This document shows, piece after piece, positions 25,655 to 35,747 of a stretch of DNA of 64,000 nucleotides. Every line of letters begins with the position of its first letter. Within the stretch, counting starts at the first letter, position 1. The notes under the pieces are model-generated. The model saw only the letters and a list, made by a program, of their open reading frames with translations. It was not told the origin of the DNA and ran no database searches. Source of the stretch: Bradyrhizobium sp. Rc3b (lineage in GTDB: Bacteria; Pseudomonadota; Alphaproteobacteria; Rhizobiales; Xanthobacteraceae); NCBI RefSeq assembly GCF_900114915.1, contig NZ_FOUS01000002.1, forward strand, positions 372,001 to 436,000. Direction: 5' to 3'. Both the position numbers and the translations under genes were made by a program.

Positions 25655-26398
25655 CTACAGACCGGCGGCAACACCGAGGCGGCCGATGCCCGGCAGCTTG
25701 ACGGCGGGCCGGCGGATGTCGAGGCCGAGCACGGCGCCGAAGAAGTTGATCTCGAGGCCTTCGACCCAGCCGAGGGTCAGGCCGAGATAGCCGAAGAGCG
25801 AGGCATAGAAGCCGGTGCGCGAGGCGGTCAGCCCAATCCATTCCCCGGAATAGGGATAATCCTTGCCGATCGCGGTCGGTGGCAGAACCGCGCGAAGTTC
25901 CGGCACGGCATCAAGAGCGGCTTGAACGAAGGTGTTTGAATTCGGTCCCGGCCAGGCGCTGTAGTCGCCGTAGGTTCGAAACTTGTAGGTCTCGATCACA
26001 GTCCGAATCCTGGGAATGAGGAACTCGGCCCGTGACCCATCTACCGCGACGACGGTTTCCGGCAGGGCGCCGAACCACCTTCCATCGGGAGCGAAGCCGT
26101 TGCTCCGGATCGGTTCGCCCCACGCGGTGTAGTCGTATCGGCTGTAGCTGGTCGCATCCTTTTCCTTGACGACGATCCACGTGTGGACGGCGAAGATGCT
26201 TCGCCACCGGACCGTTCGGGCCGCATAAACCCGGATCAGGGCATCGGGATGGGAAGAAGCCGGCGGCAGCAGGCCTGCGCTGGAACGGTCAGCCGTCTGC
26301 CAATTGCCGCGGCCATCTCCAAGCCAATAGTACCGTGCGGCCGATAGGCCGATCGGCACGAACAGGAGCAGGAAGAAAATGAGCACGGCTCTTCGCAA
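25655..26398 (-). CDS. DUF3750 protein
   Basis: A 247-residue protein with one N-terminal membrane segment (VLIFFLLLFVPIGLSAA) and the conserved features of DUF3750: WRSIFAVHTWIVVKEKDA, YDYTAWGEPIRSNG, GDYSAWPGPNSNTFVQAAL, LPPTAIGKDYPY, and a final GLEINFFGAVLGLDIRRPAVKLPGIGRLG. The invariant-looking His, Asn and Asp positions suggest an enzyme, but none is described to my knowledge. The start is uncertain: TTG 26398 or GTG 26386, the latter with GAAGAG close upstream. It converges with the MBL-fold gene. Confidence 0.75.
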   Translation of the reverse strand: MRRAVLIFFLLLFVPIGLSAARYYWLGDGRGNWQTADRSSAGLLPPASSHPDALIRVYAARTVRWRSIFAVHTWIVVKEKDATSYSRYDYTAWGEPIRSNGFAPDGRWFGALPETVVAVDGSRAEFLIPRIRTVIETYKFRTYGDYSAWPGPNSNTFVQAALDAVPELRAVLPPTAIGKDYPYSGEWIGLTASRTGFYASLFGYLGLTLGWVEGLEINFFGAVLGLDIRRPAVKLPGIGRLGVAAGL

Positions 26399-26520
26399 GG
26401 GGAAATCGGGTTTCGGAAGGAAGCCTTGACGATATAGGTCGCGAAAGCGTTTTCACAATGATCTTCGGATGCAGATCGTCAGCTGTGACGTCGCACGGGA
26501 CACGCCCGCGAAGAGATCGC

Positions 26521-27372
26521 TCAGCTCGTCAATCCCGACTTGATCGCGAGATCCTGTACCTGACTGGTCAGCTCCATCAGCCGCGGCAGCGCCTGGTCGC
26601 GGAAGGCCGCCATGTCCATGCGCATGGCATCGACCGTGATGCTCAATCCCCCGATCACCGAGCCCTGGGCGTCGAAGATCGGCGTTGACAGCGTGCGCAG
26701 GCCGTAGGCGTTTTCGCCGTCGGAGACGGCGTGGCCTTTCTTCTTCACCTGATCGAGCCGGGCGAGCAGGGCATCGAGATCGGTCAGCGTGCGCTCCGAC
26801 AGTTTGACGCGAGGGCGCGATTCCAGTCGCTCGATTTGCTCGTCCCGCGCCAGATGCGCCAGCATGACATGACCGAGTGCGGCGCTATAGGCGGGAATGC
26901 GCGTGCCCGGCCGGCGATCCATCTTGTGGCGGTCGAGGCCGGCGCCGACGCGCGCGAGATAGACCACGTCGCCGCCGTCGAGGATGCCGAGCGAAGCCGC
27001 ATCGCCGACATCGGGCACGAGATCGCGCAGCAACGGCTCGACCATTGGGCGCAACGACCCATGCGATAGCACGGTGTAACCGAGGTCGAGGCAGGCAACG
27101 CCGAGGCGGAACCGGCGGCTCTGCGGCACGGCCTGGAGATAGCCGATCTCGGTCAGGGTCTGAATCAACCGGAACGCCGTTCCGCGATCGAGATCGGCCC
27201 GTGCGGCAATCTCACTCAGGGTGAGCTCGAAGGCCTCGCTGCTGAAGCTCTTGAGCACGGCAAAGGCCTTGCCGACGGACGCCACATGATTCTTGGGGTT
27301 TTTCGGGGGCGATTCCGATTTGCGCTTTGTGGCCTTCTTTTCGACCTTGGCCATGCCCGAATGCCTTGCCAT
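26521..27372 (-). CDS. IclR-family transcriptional regulator
   Basis: A regulator of about 283 residues. Its winged HTH is visible (VASVGKAFAVLKSFSSEAFE, LTLSEIAARADLDRGTAFRLIQTLTEIGYL), followed by the IclR effector domain (LARVGAGLDRHKMDRRPGTR, IPAYSAALGHVMLAHL, GLRTLSTPIFDAQGSVIGGLSI). The N-terminal tail is Lys-rich. Start could be ATG 27372 or ATG 27354. It is divergent from the acid-sugar locus starting at 27477, with an IclR-like operator between, so it very probably controls those six genes. Confidence 0.88.
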   Translation of the reverse strand: MARHSGMAKVEKKATKRKSESPPKNPKNHVASVGKAFAVLKSFSSEAFELTLSEIAARADLDRGTAFRLIQTLTEIGYLQAVPQSRRFRLGVACLDLGYTVLSHGSLRPMVEPLLRDLVPDVGDAASLGILDGGDVVYLARVGAGLDRHKMDRRPGTRIPAYSAALGHVMLAHLARDEQIERLESRPRVKLSERTLTDLDALLARLDQVKKKGHAVSDGENAYGLRTLSTPIFDAQGSVIGGLSITVDAMRMDMAAFRDQALPRLMELTSQVQDLAIKSGLTS

Positions 27373-27435
27373 GACAGCCACCGCCCTTGACGCGGCGGCA
27401 AGCTGATTTTACGACTGGTCGAAGCCAATAACAAA

Positions 27436-27452
27436 TGTTCGCATTCCGAACA
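27436..27452. promoter_or_regulatory. IclR-type operator
   Basis: TGTTCGCATTCCGAACA, a perfect 6-base inverted repeat with a five-base centre, lies between the divergent IclR gene and the first catabolic gene, 25 bases before its TTG start. Its form agrees with GTTCG-type palindromes bound by IclR-family proteins. Confidence 0.65.
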
Positions 27453-27476
27453 ACTGATTTGACGATCGGAGGAAGT

Positions 27477-28397
27477 TTGTCGACACCATCGCTGCACCCT
27501 CATGGCGTGTTTTCCGCCGCGCTGACCCCGCTCGACGCCCAGCTCGCTCCCGATCATGCGCGCTTCATCGCGCATTGCCGCTATCTCCTCGATGAGGGCT
27601 GCGACGGTATCGCGCTGCTCGGCACGACGGGCGAGGCGAACTCCTTCTCCGCGGCGGAGCGCATGGCGCTGCTCGAGGCGGTGGTGGCTGCCGGCATCGC
27701 GCCGCAACGTCTTCTGCCGGGCACCGGCGTGGCCGCGCTCAGCGAGACCATTGTCCTGACGCGCCACGCACTCTCGGTCGGCGTCGACACCGTCGTGATG
27801 CTGCCGCCGTTCTATTACAAGGGTGTCACGGACGACGGCGTTTACGCGTCCTATAGCGAAATCGTGCAGCGCATTGGCGATGCCAGGCTCAAGGTCGTGC
27901 TCTATCACATCCCGCAGATGTCGGCGCAGCCGATCTCGCATGCGCTGATCGAGCGGCTGCGAACGGCTTATCCGGCAACGTTCGTGGGTATCAAGGATTC
28001 CTCCGGTGACTTCGCGAACATGACCGCGATGGTCGAGCGCTTCCCCGGCTTTTCGGTTCTGGTCGGAGCCGATCCGTTGCTGCTGCCGCTGCTGCGCAAG
28101 GGCGGCGCCGGCTGCATCACGGCGTCCTCCAATCTGGTCGCGCGGGACCTTGCCTATGTCTACAAGCATTTTCGCGATAGCGACGACGACGCGGCGCTCA
28201 AGACGGCGCAGGCGCGCATCGTGAAAGCGCGCGAGCTGGTCTCGCGCTTCCCGCAGATGGCCTCGCTGAAGACATTGGTGGCAGAGCGCACTGGCCACGC
28301 AGGATGGCAGCGCCTGCGACCGCCGCTGGAGTCGTTGCCGCCCGAGCAGGTGAAAGAGCTGCTCGCGAATGCTGCGGCATTCGCAGCCGCTTTGTAG
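27477..28397 (+). CDS. DapA/NAL-family aldolase or dehydratase
   Basis: A 306-residue TIM-barrel lyase of the dihydrodipicolinate synthase superfamily. Seen: GTTGE (49-53), catalytic Tyr143 in VLYHIP and Schiff-base Lys173 in GIKDSSGDF. Members cleave or dehydrate 2-keto acids such as KDG, 2-keto-4-hydroxyglutarate or N-acetylneuraminate. I place the start at TTG 27477, with GGAGGA close upstream; the ATG at 27435 overlaps the operator palindrome and lacks a ribosome site. It is the first gene of the acid-sugar locus; with a FAD oxidase and C4-acid kinase downstream, the substrate is probably a short keto-deoxy acid (inference). Confidence 0.82.
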   Translation: MSTPSLHPHGVFSAALTPLDAQLAPDHARFIAHCRYLLDEGCDGIALLGTTGEANSFSAAERMALLEAVVAAGIAPQRLLPGTGVAALSETIVLTRHALSVGVDTVVMLPPFYYKGVTDDGVYASYSEIVQRIGDARLKVVLYHIPQMSAQPISHALIERLRTAYPATFVGIKDSSGDFANMTAMVERFPGFSVLVGADPLLLPLLRKGGAGCITASSNLVARDLAYVYKHFRDSDDDAALKTAQARIVKARELVSRFPQMASLKTLVAERTGHAGWQRLRPPLESLPPEQVKELLANAAAFAAAL

Positions 28398-28421
28398 CCG
28401 GCGCGACGACGAGGCGATCCG

Positions 28422-29861
28422 ATGTCGGACTCCTTCCAGGACGCGCTTTCCGGGCTTGCCGCGATCGTCGGCGACAAGCAAATCATCGCGTCCGGACCCG
28501 ACCAGGAGCCTTATGTGGTGGACTGGCGCGGGCGTTATCACGGCCGCGCGGTTGCGGTGGTGAAGCCCGGCTCCACCGCCGAGGTCGCCGCCGTCGTCAA
28601 ATTCTGTGCGGCACGGCAGCTCGCGATCGTGCCGCAGGGCGGCAACACCGGCATGTGCGGGGCGGCAACGCCGGACGATCGGGCCGGCAATGTGGTGATC
28701 CGGCTCGACCGGATGCGGGCCGTGCGCGACGTCAGCCCGCTCGCGAACACGATCACAGTCGAGGCCGGCTGCATCCTCGCGGAGGTGCAGAATGCGGCGC
28801 GCGAGGTCGATCGCTACTTTCCCTTGAGCCTGGGTGCCGAAGGCTCCTGCCAGATCGGCGGCAATATCTCGACCAATGCCGGCGGCACAGCGGTGCTGCG
28901 CTACGGGCCGACGCGCGATCTCGTGCTCGGGCTGGAGGTCGTGCTGCCCGACGGGCGAATCTTCAACGGCCTGCGCGCACTGCGCAAGGACAATACCGGT
29001 TACGCGCTCAAGCAGCTGTTCATCGGGGCGGAGGGGACGCTCGGCATCGTCACCGCGGCGGCGTTGAAGCTGTTCGCGCCGCCGCGCAGCTCGGCGCTGG
29101 CGCTGCTGAAATTGCAGGGCGTGGAGCAGGCGCTCGAGATCATGCAGCGTCTGCGCGGCACGGTCGGCGACCGGCTCGGCAGCCTCGAGATCATGTCGCG
29201 CGCGCAGATCGAGGCGATCGCAGAGTCCGTGCCGCATGTCACGATCCCCTTCGAGCTGACGACGCCGTGGTATCTGATCGTCGAACTGACCGACACGCTC
29301 GCCGGCGTCGACCTCGACGAGCCGCTCGCCACCGCGCTGGCGGAGGCGATGGAGGCCGGCCTTGCCGACGACGTGATCCTGGCCTCCAACCTCGCACAGG
29401 CGAAGGCGATCTGGGCTGTCAGGCACAGCGTGTCCGAAGGCAACAAGCGTAGCGGCTATGTCGTCTCGCACGACAGTGTCGTTCCGCTGGAGCGCCAGGC
29501 CGCCTTCGTCACCAATGTCGAGGCCCGGATCAACGCCGCGGTACCGCACGCGCGGGTCGTGATGCATGGCCACATCGGCGACGGCAACATCCACGTCATC
29601 GCCCTGATCGACCGCGCGCGTTGCCAGGATCCGGCGGCGACGGCGGCGCTGGTGGCCGAGATCAACGAGATCGTTGACGACGAGACCGCAGCGCAGGGCG
29701 GTGCGATCAGTGCCGAGCACGGCATCGGCATCACCAATCGCGGCCGGCTTGCCCGTGTTGCCGATCCTCTCGACGTCGAGCTGATGCGCGATATCAAGAA
29801 ATTGCTCGATCCGAAGGGCTTGATGAATCCCGGCAAGATTTTTGGTGCGGGAGCGGCATAA
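28422..29861 (+). CDS. FAD-linked 2-hydroxy acid dehydrogenase (GlcD type)
   Basis: A 479-residue flavoenzyme of the VAO/PCMH fold. The FAD-binding motifs are PQGGNTGMCGAATP, LGAEGSCQIGGNISTNAGG and FIGAEGTLGIVTAA. The C-terminal domain has the metal/substrate motif HGHIGDGNIHV and SAEHGIG near the end, as in D-lactate, glycolate and D-2-hydroxyglutarate dehydrogenases. It oxidises a D-2-hydroxy acid to the keto acid, passing electrons to the respiratory chain. The gene lies 24 bases after the aldolase gene and two bases before the DUF1537 kinase, so it is in the same operon. Confidence 0.88.
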   Translation: MSDSFQDALSGLAAIVGDKQIIASGPDQEPYVVDWRGRYHGRAVAVVKPGSTAEVAAVVKFCAARQLAIVPQGGNTGMCGAATPDDRAGNVVIRLDRMRAVRDVSPLANTITVEAGCILAEVQNAAREVDRYFPLSLGAEGSCQIGGNISTNAGGTAVLRYGPTRDLVLGLEVVLPDGRIFNGLRALRKDNTGYALKQLFIGAEGTLGIVTAAALKLFAPPRSSALALLKLQGVEQALEIMQRLRGTVGDRLGSLEIMSRAQIEAIAESVPHVTIPFELTTPWYLIVELTDTLAGVDLDEPLATALAEAMEAGLADDVILASNLAQAKAIWAVRHSVSEGNKRSGYVVSHDSVVPLERQAAFVTNVEARINAAVPHARVVMHGHIGDGNIHVIALIDRARCQDPAATAALVAEINEIVDDETAAQGGAISAEHGIGITNRGRLARVADPLDVELMRDIKKLLDPKGLMNPGKIFGAGAA

Positions 29862-29863
29862 CC

Positions 29864-30966
29864 ATGACGAGCGTCCGCCTGCTTGCCGACGATCTCACCG
29901 GTGCGCTCGACACCGCGGCGGAGTTCGTCGGCCTGTGCGGTCCGTTCGATGTCGTCTGGTCGGGCGCGCTTGCGCCGCTGGAGTCCGGGAGCCTGGCAAT
30001 CGATAGCGGCACCCGTGAGCGGTCGAAGGCCGAGAGCGTCGAAATCGTTGGGCGACTGGCGTCCCACCTTCAGGGCGGGACGATCGCCTACAAGAAGGTC
30101 GATAGCCTCCTTCGGGGCGCGTGGGCGGCTGAGCTCGACGCCTGCCTGCGCAGCGGCCATTGGGCTTCTTGCGTGGTCGCGCCGGCGTTCGATTATCAGG
30201 GACGCCGCACCGTCGGTGGCCAGCAATTCGCCCGCACCGTGCATGGCGATTGGCACAGGGTCGGCGACAATTTGCTGGATCAGTTGCGGCAAGACGGCAT
30301 CGAAGCACGACAGGGCACGGCCGAAACGCTCTCGCAAGGCGGCGTTCAGGTGTTCGATGCCGAGAGCGACCTCGACCTCGATCGCGTCGTCGAAATGGCG
30401 CGGCGCATGCCGGGGCCCGTGTTGTGGTGTGGCAGCGGCGGCCTGGCCGGTGCGCTTGCCCGCGGTCAAGGCGCCGCTGCGCCGTCGCAACTGAAGCGGC
30501 CGGTGTTGGGGCTGTTCGGCTCCGACCAGGCTGCCACCGCATCCCAGCTCGCGGCATGTGGTCACGCCACCATCGCGCTGGCCGAGGGGGAGGGCGGCGC
30601 GGGCGTTCGACGCAAGCTGGCCGACGAGGGCGTGGCGCTGGTCAAATTCGCCCTCGCTGACGGCTTGACGCGGGCCGAGGCGGCGCGGCGGATCGCGCAC
30701 GAGATGACGCGGCTGATCGCAGCACTCGAACCACCGGGCACGCTGGTTGTTGCCGGGGGAGAAACACTGAAGGCCGCTTGCGTTGCCGTTGGCGCGCATG
30801 CGCTCGAGGTGACAGGACGTATCGTGCCCGGATTGCCGCGCTCGACCTTGCAAGGCGGCCGCTGGGCCAGCGTCGATGTCATCTCGAAGTCCGGCGCGTT
30901 CGGTCCCAGCGAGCTGTGGCGCGACCTGCTTCGGGATAATCATTTGCTCAGCAAGGGGAGTCCGAC

Positions 30967-30970
<4 letters not shown>
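29864..30970 (+). CDS. Four-carbon acid sugar kinase (DUF1537 family)
   Basis: A 368-residue kinase of the DUF1537 (OtnK/DtnK/YgbK) family, which phosphorylates C4 acid sugars such as D-threonate, D-erythronate or 3-keto-tetronates. Seen are the N-terminal LLADDLTGALDTAAEF motif, the IAYKKVDSLLRG segment and the C-terminal nucleotide-binding part with VVAGGETLKAACVAVGA. It is shorter than the usual 400-430 residues. The stop overlaps the ATG of the pdxA2-type gene (ATGA), the partner known from the D-threonate pathway, where the two yield dihydroxyacetone phosphate. That pairing makes the assignment firm as to class, less so as to substrate. Confidence 0.85.
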
Positions 30971-32004
<1,034 letters not shown>

Positions 32005-32017
32005 GTTCGAACGCACG

Positions 32018-33148
32018 ATGACCAACGCCTTCACGCCCATCGAAATCCAGCGCCCCACCATCCTCGAGTTCGGCAACGGCACGATCGGGGCTGCGGCGCG
32101 CTACGCCGAGCGGATCGGCGCCAGGCGGCCGCTGGTGATCTCGGATCCGTTCAACGCACGCCGCGTCGACATGCTGGCGCTGCCGGGTGCGGTGAAGGTG
32201 TTCGGTGACGTCAAGCCCGAGCCGGACCTGCCTAATCTCGAGAAGGCGGTGGCGATGGCGAAGGACGTCAAGCCCGATCTCGTCGTCGGCTTCGGCGGCG
32301 GCAGCGCGATGGATCTCGCCAAGCTGGTCGCGGTGATGTGCACGAGCGACGTGCCCTTTGCCGACATCGTCGGGCCGGAGAAGGTGGCCGGCCGCAGCGT
32401 CGCGCTGATGCAGATTCCGACCACGTCGGGCACCGGCAGCGAAGCCGGCACCCGTGCGCTCGTCACCGATCCCGTCAGCCAGAACAAGCAGGCGGTGCAG
32501 AGCCGCTTCATGCTGGCCGACATCGCCATCGTCGATCCGGATCTGACGATGACCGTGCCGAAAGAGGTCACCGCGGCAACCGGGGTCGATGCGCTGGCGC
32601 ATTGCGTCGAGGCCTATACCAGCCGCAAGGCGCATCCGACGATCGACCTCTACGCGCTCGAAGGCGCGCGGCTGGTCGGACGTTATCTCAAGCGCGCGGT
32701 GGCCGATGGCGGCGATCGCGAGGCGCGTGCGGGCCTCGCGCTGGCCTCGCTCTATGGCGGCTATTGCCTGGGACCGGTGAACACGACAGCCGGCCACGCG
32801 GTGGCGTATCCGCTCGGCACGCGGCACCACGTGGCACATGGCCTCGCCTGTGCGGTGATCTTCCCGCATACGCTGGCGTTCAACATGCCGGCGGTGGAAG
32901 CGAAGACGATCGCGGTGCTCCAGGCGCTCGGCCTGCCGGAGCAGGGCGATCCGAAGCTCGCGTTCGAGGCAAGCTACAAGTTCTGCAGCGATCTCGGCAT
33001 CGAGATGCGGCTGTCCGCGCTCGGCGTGCCTCGGGACGATTTCGGCGTGATGGCCGACGAGGCGCACGCCATTCGCCGCCTGCTCGACAACAATCCGCGC
33101 GACCTCGGCCGGGATGCGATCCTGAACATGTACGAGGTCGCGTTCTGA
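32018..33148 (+). CDS. Iron-containing alcohol dehydrogenase
   Basis: A 376-residue group III metal-dependent alcohol dehydrogenase. NAD-binding GGGSAMD at 93-99, IPTTSGTGSEAG, and the metal-ligand segments ATGVDALAHCVEAYTS and NTTAGHAVAYPLGTRHHVAHG are present. The family oxidises alcohols or reduces aldehydes and also includes maleylacetate and hydroxyacid-oxoacid enzymes. ATG 32018 lies 13 bases after the pdxA2 stop, so it belongs to the same operon. It may oxidise the entry substrate or remove an aldehyde from the aldolase reaction (inference). Confidence 0.87.
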   Translation: MTNAFTPIEIQRPTILEFGNGTIGAAARYAERIGARRPLVISDPFNARRVDMLALPGAVKVFGDVKPEPDLPNLEKAVAMAKDVKPDLVVGFGGGSAMDLAKLVAVMCTSDVPFADIVGPEKVAGRSVALMQIPTTSGTGSEAGTRALVTDPVSQNKQAVQSRFMLADIAIVDPDLTMTVPKEVTAATGVDALAHCVEAYTSRKAHPTIDLYALEGARLVGRYLKRAVADGGDREARAGLALASLYGGYCLGPVNTTAGHAVAYPLGTRHHVAHGLACAVIFPHTLAFNMPAVEAKTIAVLQALGLPEQGDPKLAFEASYKFCSDLGIEMRLSALGVPRDDFGVMADEAHAIRRLLDNNPRDLGRDAILNMYEVAF

Positions 33149-33208
33149 CCGTCTCCGCGGCTCGCGCGCGGCAACCAATCAACAACACGGAAAACAGAGG
33201 AAACTTCT

Positions 33209-34180
33209 ATGAGATCGATGTGGCTTGTCCTTGCCTCAGCCTTGGTGCTGGCGGCCTCACCCGCAAAGGCGCAGGACGGCTATCCGTCCAAGCAGGTGAC
33301 GGTGGTCGTTCCCTTCGCCGCCGGCGGCACCGCGGACATCTTCGCGCGGATGGTCTCCAACCATTTGCAGGCGAAGTTCGGCAAGCCCTTCGTAGTCGAG
33401 AATGTCGGCGGTGCCGGCTCGATCCTCGGCGTGACGCGGGTGGCGAAATCGACGCCGGATGGCATCACGCTCGGCCTTGCCAGCACGTCCGCGCTTGCGA
33501 TCAACCCGTCGCTCTACGGGCCGAAGCTCAGCTACCAGCCGGACAAGGATCTGGTGCCGGTCGCCCAGATCAGCGTCGTGCCCAATGTTCTCGTCGTCAA
33601 TCCCAACAAGATCAAGGCGCGTACCGTGCCGGAGCTGATTGCCTATCTGAAGGCGAATCCGGACAAGGTCTCGTTCGGCTCGGCCGGCGTCGGCACCTCG
33701 CAGCACCTTGCCAGCGAGCTATTCCAGCAGATGACGGGCACTAAGATGGTGCACGTGCCCTACAAGGGCTCCAGCCAGATGCTGACGGACCTGCTCAGCG
33801 GCCAGATCGATCTCGCCTTCGACAACGTTCCGCTGCTGCTGCCGCAGGTGAAGACCGGCCAGCTCGCGCTGCTCGCGACCGCAACGCCGAAGCGCGCCGC
33901 CTTCGATCCCGAAGCTCCGGCCGTGGCCGAATTCCTGCCCGGCTTCGAGGCGGTGGCCTGGCACGGTTTCATTGTGCCCGCGGGCACGCCCAAGCCGATC
34001 GTCGAAAAGCTCTCGGCCGAGATTCGCGCCTTCATGGCGCAGCCGGAGACGGTGCAGAAGATGGCCGAACTCGGTGCCACCGCGGTCGCCGTGGATTCCG
34101 AACCGTTCGCTGCCTACATCAACGCCGAGACGGCGCGCTGGAAGAAGGTGATCGAGGCCGCCAACATCAAGCTGGATTAG
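33209..34180 (+). CDS. Bug/TctC-family solute-binding receptor
   Basis: A 323-residue periplasmic protein. Signal peptide 1-21 (MRSMWLVLASALVLAASPAKA), then the family start DGYPSKQVTVVVPFAAGGTADIFAR, the ENVGGAGSILG motif, and HVPYKGSSQMLTDLLSGQIDLAFD. Bug proteins bind carboxylates, often for tripartite tricarboxylate transporters, but no tctA/tctB genes are adjacent, which is common for these receptors. As the last gene of the acid-sugar locus, it probably binds the pathway's acid substrate. Confidence 0.88.
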   Translation: MRSMWLVLASALVLAASPAKAQDGYPSKQVTVVVPFAAGGTADIFARMVSNHLQAKFGKPFVVENVGGAGSILGVTRVAKSTPDGITLGLASTSALAINPSLYGPKLSYQPDKDLVPVAQISVVPNVLVVNPNKIKARTVPELIAYLKANPDKVSFGSAGVGTSQHLASELFQQMTGTKMVHVPYKGSSQMLTDLLSGQIDLAFDNVPLLLPQVKTGQLALLATATPKRAAFDPEAPAVAEFLPGFEAVAWHGFIVPAGTPKPIVEKLSAEIRAFMAQPETVQKMAELGATAVAVDSEPFAAYINAETARWKKVIEAANIKLD

Positions 34181-34202
34181 GGCGGCACGCGATGAGATGA
34201 GC

Positions 34203-34230
34203 CGGCCGCCGCATGCAGATGGGGCGGCCG
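34203..34230 (+). terminator. Hairpin after the Bug receptor gene
   Basis: CGGCCGCC (34203-34210) pairs with GGCGGCCG (34223-34230) across a 12-base loop, 22 bases after the stop. A T-poor tail makes it an imperfect intrinsic terminator. Its position argues against starting the acyltransferase at ATG 34197. Confidence 0.45.
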
Positions 34231-34286
34231 CTTGTTCAGCGCCGGTCGTCGGTCTAAGTTCGCATCAGCCAACGGGTGCGGGGCTG

Positions 34287-35330
34287 ATGGGGACTGTTCG
34301 TTTTCTGCTGGCGGCGATCGTCGTTGGATTTCATTGCCAATTTGGCGTCATTCACCAGACAATCGGAGGTTTGGCCGCTGTAGAAGTCTTCTACATCATC
34401 AGTGGCTTCTACATGGCCGCCGCCTATGAGCGGCACTATCCGGGACGGCCTGCTGCATTCTTCGCCAGCCGCTTCGCGAGGCTTTATCCGTTCTACCTCG
34501 CTGTCCTGGTAGCTACGTTCGCGCTACACCTGTGGAACCCGGCGAACGAGAGCGGCATCTTCAATTCCCTCCGAACGGAAGAGCGGCCCTATGTGATCAA
34601 CCTGTCGCTGCTGGGTCTCGATCTCTATTCGGCCATGCACAGCACCACGTATCTCCTGGTTCCGCAGGCGTGGTCGATCAGCGCGGAGATCGTCTTCTAC
34701 GCGTTGCTGCCTGCCTTGCTTCTCCTGAACAGAAAATGGCTCGCCGGGTTGGTTGTCGCCGCCTTCGCGATCAAGATGACCATTCTGCACGTCTACGAAT
34801 GGAAATGGGCTTACTTCCCGTTTTACAGCCAGATCGGCTATTTCGGCACCGGCGTTGTGCTCTTCTCGTTGCGAGATCGCCTGACATGGTCGACGCGTGC
34901 GGGCTACTGGCTCGCGGCTCTCTACTGCCTCTATCTCCTCGCCGACGTCTATGCCGACGTCGACTATCACGGGGGCATCGTTCAGGGCGTGCCGCTGGTT
35001 ATCGCAACCTGCATCGTTATTCCGACGCTCTTCTCAAGGATCAACGGACCCCTGTCGACCGCGTTGGGCGATGCCTCCTATGGCGTCTATCTCTCGCATT
35101 TTCTCTTCATCCAGATCGCGATCAATCTGCAGGTCTTTGATCCGATCACGCTGACCAATCCGCACATTGTGAGCCATTGGCGAATTCTGTTTCAGACCTT
35201 GGGCATCCTGCTCGCATCCACGGTCGTCGCGCTCGCCTTCGAGTTCACGGTGCAGCGATGGATCGATCGGGCGCGCCGATCGCTGTTCTACAACCGCAAA
35301 GGGCCGCAGGATTCCTTCGGGAAGGCTTGA
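34287..35330 (+). CDS. Acyltransferase family 3 membrane protein
   Basis: A 347-residue integral membrane protein of the OafA/YrhL acyltransferase-3 family. The N-terminal helix carries the family motif RFLLAAIVVGFHC with the conserved histidine; VEVFYIISGFYMA and RFARLYPFYLAVL follow; about ten helices are present and the end is basic. Such enzymes move acetyl or other acyl groups onto exported sugars, lipid A or polysaccharides. ATG 34287 is chosen because it puts the motif at the N terminus; the in-frame ATG 34197 would include a hairpin and a non-conserved leader. Somewhat lower GC than its neighbours. Substrate unknown. Confidence 0.82.
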   Translation: MGTVRFLLAAIVVGFHCQFGVIHQTIGGLAAVEVFYIISGFYMAAAYERHYPGRPAAFFASRFARLYPFYLAVLVATFALHLWNPANESGIFNSLRTEERPYVINLSLLGLDLYSAMHSTTYLLVPQAWSISAEIVFYALLPALLLLNRKWLAGLVVAAFAIKMTILHVYEWKWAYFPFYSQIGYFGTGVVLFSLRDRLTWSTRAGYWLAALYCLYLLADVYADVDYHGGIVQGVPLVIATCIVIPTLFSRINGPLSTALGDASYGVYLSHFLFIQIAINLQVFDPITLTNPHIVSHWRILFQTLGILLASTVVALAFEFTVQRWIDRARRSLFYNRKGPQDSFGKA

Positions 35331-35505
35331 GACAGTCCGTCTGTCGGTGCGAACGCAGCCAGAACAAGCCGAGATGTTCACAGAAGGGCTGGACCGCGAA
35401 GGTCAGCGCGGCTATATGAGCGGCCTGCGAGCCGCTGATTTGCAAAGCTGTCAGCCCGCCCTCGCAGAACTTCCGAAGAAAGCTTAGCGATTTCAAGCGC
35501 TTCGG

Positions 35506-35579
35506 TGGGGAATGGTGTAACGGTAGCACAACAGACTCTGACTCTGTTTGTCTTGGTTCGAATCCAGGTTCCCCAGCCA
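35506..35579 (+). tRNA. tRNA-Gln (anticodon CTG)
   Basis: A full cloverleaf can be drawn: acceptor stem TGGGGAA / TTCCCCA, a D arm with GTAACGGTAGCAC, anticodon stem ACAGA / TCTGT with loop CTCTGAC (anticodon CTG at 35538-35540), T arm CTTGG-TTCGAAT-CCAGG, discriminator G and an encoded CCA end. It reads CAG codons. I see no partial copy of its 3' end elsewhere in the window, hence no sign of island integration. Confidence 0.96.
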
Positions 35580-35747
35580 GTTCCGGGCATGCCCAAAAGT
35601 CCAGATCTTCAGGTCCTTCGGTGACAGTGACGGTCCACGGGCCGCGCCGCCGGTCGCGACCGTTTGCCTCATCTGAAATCGCATTTCCCCGGTCGGATCG
35701 CCGTGGTCTGCATCGTCCTTGGGTCACACAACTCAAGGAGATTCCTG

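Noticed and set aside
27216..29720. Antisense open frame of 834 codons across the aldolase and FAD oxidase genes
   Set aside because: It runs through several genuine genes on the other strand and has no recognisable domain or start signal.
34197..34286. Upstream ATG adding 30 residues to the acyltransferase
   Set aside because: The added leader is unlike the family, contains a probable terminator hairpin, and the membrane motif begins right after ATG 34287.
35506..35579. tRNA-Gln as an integration site of a genomic island
   Set aside because: No direct repeat of the tRNA 3' end, integrase or mobility gene is seen in the window, and flanking genes are of ordinary composition.
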